Positions 16,491 through 17,522 of a DNA stretch of 17,522 bases are shown in pieces. Source of the stretch: an uncultured Fretibacterium sp. Lineage in GTDB: Bacteria > Synergistota > Synergistia > Synergistales > Aminobacteriaceae. How positions within the stretch are numbered: position 1 is the stretch's first letter; each line of letters starts with the position of its first letter. The position numbers and the translations under genes are program-made. The DNA lies in assembly GCF_938040765.1 (NCBI RefSeq), contig NZ_CALIAA010000075.1, positions 1 through 17,522 of the forward strand, in the 5' to 3' direction. The notes beneath the pieces are model-generated. The model did no database searches, was not told the DNA's origin, and saw only the letters and a list, made by a program, of their open reading frames with translations.

Positions 16491-17303
16491 TCAGCGGAAC
16501 GGCCAGGGAGGCAGAAAGGCCCCCGGGGCTCCGAAGCGCTCCCCGAGGAACGCAAGCGCCTGAGGTCCCCAGATGAGCGTAAGGTAACATCCGACGGCCA
16601 GGTAGGGCACCAGGGGGATGGAGTCCCCCCGCCCCCAGCGGACCTTTCCGCGGATCATGAGGACGGCGATCCCCACGCCCCCGGCCATGATGCCGGCGTA
16701 GAAGGCCAGGAGGGTGAGGCGCCAGCCGAGGATCGCGCCGATCCCGGCCATGAAGCAGGCGTCGCCCCATCCCATCCCCCCGCGGCTGGCAAGGATGATG
16801 AGGGCGAAGATCCCCCATCCGACGGCCGCTCCCAGAAGTCCCTCCAGAATGGCGTCGCGCCCCCCCACCAGGCGAATCAGGATGCCGCCTATCCCCATGG
16901 ACAGGGCAAAGGCGTCGAAGACCTCCCCAGCCTCGTAGTCGGTGAGGGCGTTCAGCAGCAGGCCGAAGGCCCCGACCAGGGAGATGAGAAAGGCCCAGGA
17001 GACGCCCCAGCGCCACGCCGTCCCCGCCGCCGCAAGGGCCCCGATGAGCTCGACCATCAGGTAGCGCGGGGAGACGCGCGCGCCGCACCCCCGGCACCGC
17101 CCGCGCTGCGCCACCCAGGAGAGGATGGGGATGAGCTCCAACGAGGAGAGGACGCGTCCGCAGGACTCGCAGACGGAGCGCTCGCTCCCCCACCAGGGCC
17201 GCCCCTCCAGGCTGCGGTGGGCGACGACGTTGAGAAAGGACCCCATGCAGGCGCCCAGGACCGCGGCAAGAACGGGCAGAAAAGACTCCAGGGAGAGGTC
17301 CAT
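16491..17303 (-). CDS. Prepilin peptidase (type IV leader peptidase, PilD/GspO family)
   Basis: This 270-residue inner-membrane aspartyl protease cleaves and usually N-methylates type IV pilin-like leader peptides. The N-terminal GSFLNVVAHR (21-30) begins the methyltransferase/DiS_P_DiS-type domain, with four cysteines in two C-x2-C pairs (Cys45, Cys48, Cys70, Cys73). The catalytic aspartates are probably Asp122 (ALTDYEAGEV) and Asp181 (GMGWGD), the latter in the G-x-G-D motif; a later IPLVPYLAVG matches the IPFGPFLA block. About seven membrane helices are seen. The ATG at 17303 lies 8 nt after the stop of the upstream gene. The usual IPD after the first Asp motif is replaced by VFDAF. Substrates may be pilins or type II secretion pseudopilins, none encoded here. 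Confidence 0.93.
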   Translation of the reverse strand: MDLSLESFLPVLAAVLGACMGSFLNVVAHRSLEGRPWWGSERSVCESCGRVLSSLELIPILSWVAQRGRCRGCGARVSPRYLMVELIGALAAAGTAWRWGVSWAFLISLVGAFGLLLNALTDYEAGEVFDAFALSMGIGGILIRLVGGRDAILEGLLGAAVGWGIFALIILASRGGMGWGDACFMAGIGAILGWRLTLLAFYAGIMAGGVGIAVLMIRGKVRWGRGDSIPLVPYLAVGCYLTLIWGPQALAFLGERFGAPGAFLPPWPFR

Positions 17304-17311
17304 CGAGCGTC

Positions 17312-17522
17312 CTAGCGCCTCCTGGACTTGTCGCTGTAGAGCTGCTGCCCGTAGGATACGGTGCTCTTCTGGGCCTGGGACGCCGCGGCGGCCTTCATCT
17401 CGTTCAGGGACTTCTCCAGCTCCAGCGCCAGTTTCTGACGCGAGGATTCCTCGTTGGAGAGGTTTACCGTGGATTCCCGGTCCAGGTACCCCATATCCAC
17501 CAGTGCTTGGACGTCCCGGATG
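17312..17522 (-). CDS. C-terminal end of an unrecognised protein (partial)
   Basis: Only the last 69 or so residues are in the window; the frame is open to the right edge. The segment reads DVQALVDMGYLDRES, then a polar helix rich in Glu, Lys, Ala and Ser (ELEKSLNEMKAAAASQ), and ends in a basic QLYSDKSRRR. No signature was recognised. It stops 8 nt before the prepilin peptidase start, so the two are probably in one operon, and it could be part of a pilus or type II secretion locus, but that is only context. Confidence 0.6.
   Translation of the reverse strand, partial: IRDVQALVDMGYLDRESTVNLSNEESSRQKLALELEKSLNEMKAAAASQAQKSTVSYGQQLYSDKSRRR

Overview
This is a gene-dense, visibly GC-rich bacterial chromosome segment of mostly core metabolic and housekeeping genes. 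No insertion sequence, phage gene, CRISPR array, tRNA or rRNA gene was recognised. The organism is very probably a Gram-negative-type (diderm) anaerobe or microaerobe. It encodes a lipid A-type acyltransferase (HxxxxE), an outer-membrane patatin/beta-barrel fusion with a signal peptide, and a phosphatidylethanolamine pathway. The short archaeal/eukaryotic-type prolyl-tRNA synthetase, the methylmalonyl-CoA epimerase, the short-type phosphatidylserine decarboxylase and the high GC together suggest Synergistota. That placement is an inference from gene content, not a search result.

Left half, minus strand (read right to left): a CheX-like protein (7977-8468) with its own intrinsic terminator; a PlpD-like patatin/outer-membrane protein (5698-7791); prolyl-tRNA synthetase (4185-5624); a gamma-glutamyltransferase-family hydrolase (2400-4010); two half-size chromate-transporter (CHR) proteins joined by a 4-nt ATGA overlap (1216-2345); and glyceraldehyde-3-phosphate dehydrogenase (70-1083) behind its own candidate promoter.

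Middle, minus strand: methylmalonyl-CoA epimerase (9968-10369), a lipid A-type acyltransferase (9063-9965) and a RuvX/YqgF-like gene (8540-9066) are packed with a 2-nt gap and a 4-nt overlap, so they form one operon. The RuvX-like gene is broken by a frameshift: its N-terminal and C-terminal halves are both recognisable but lie in different minus-strand frames.

Right half, plus strand: a 370-nt divergent intergenic region carries a strong terminator-like hairpin just upstream of gyrA (10741-13275). It is followed by psd (13321-13941) and pssA (13938-14699), which overlap by 4 nt and make phosphatidylserine and then phosphatidylethanolamine. Next comes a TPP riboswitch with a textbook terminator (14742-14890) controlling thiM and thiE (14943-16417), again with a 4-nt overlap. 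Across a symmetric hairpin, convergent on the minus strand, lie a prepilin peptidase (16491-17303) and the C-terminal end of an unrecognised protein running off the right edge.

No clearly new multi-gene system is visible. The observations most worth a second look are the frameshifted RuvX-like gene, the terminator-like hairpin in the gyrA leader, the proposed long-range antiterminator in the TPP riboswitch, three tandem 9-bp repeats straddling the pssA stop codon, and the type Vd-like patatin/barrel fusion.
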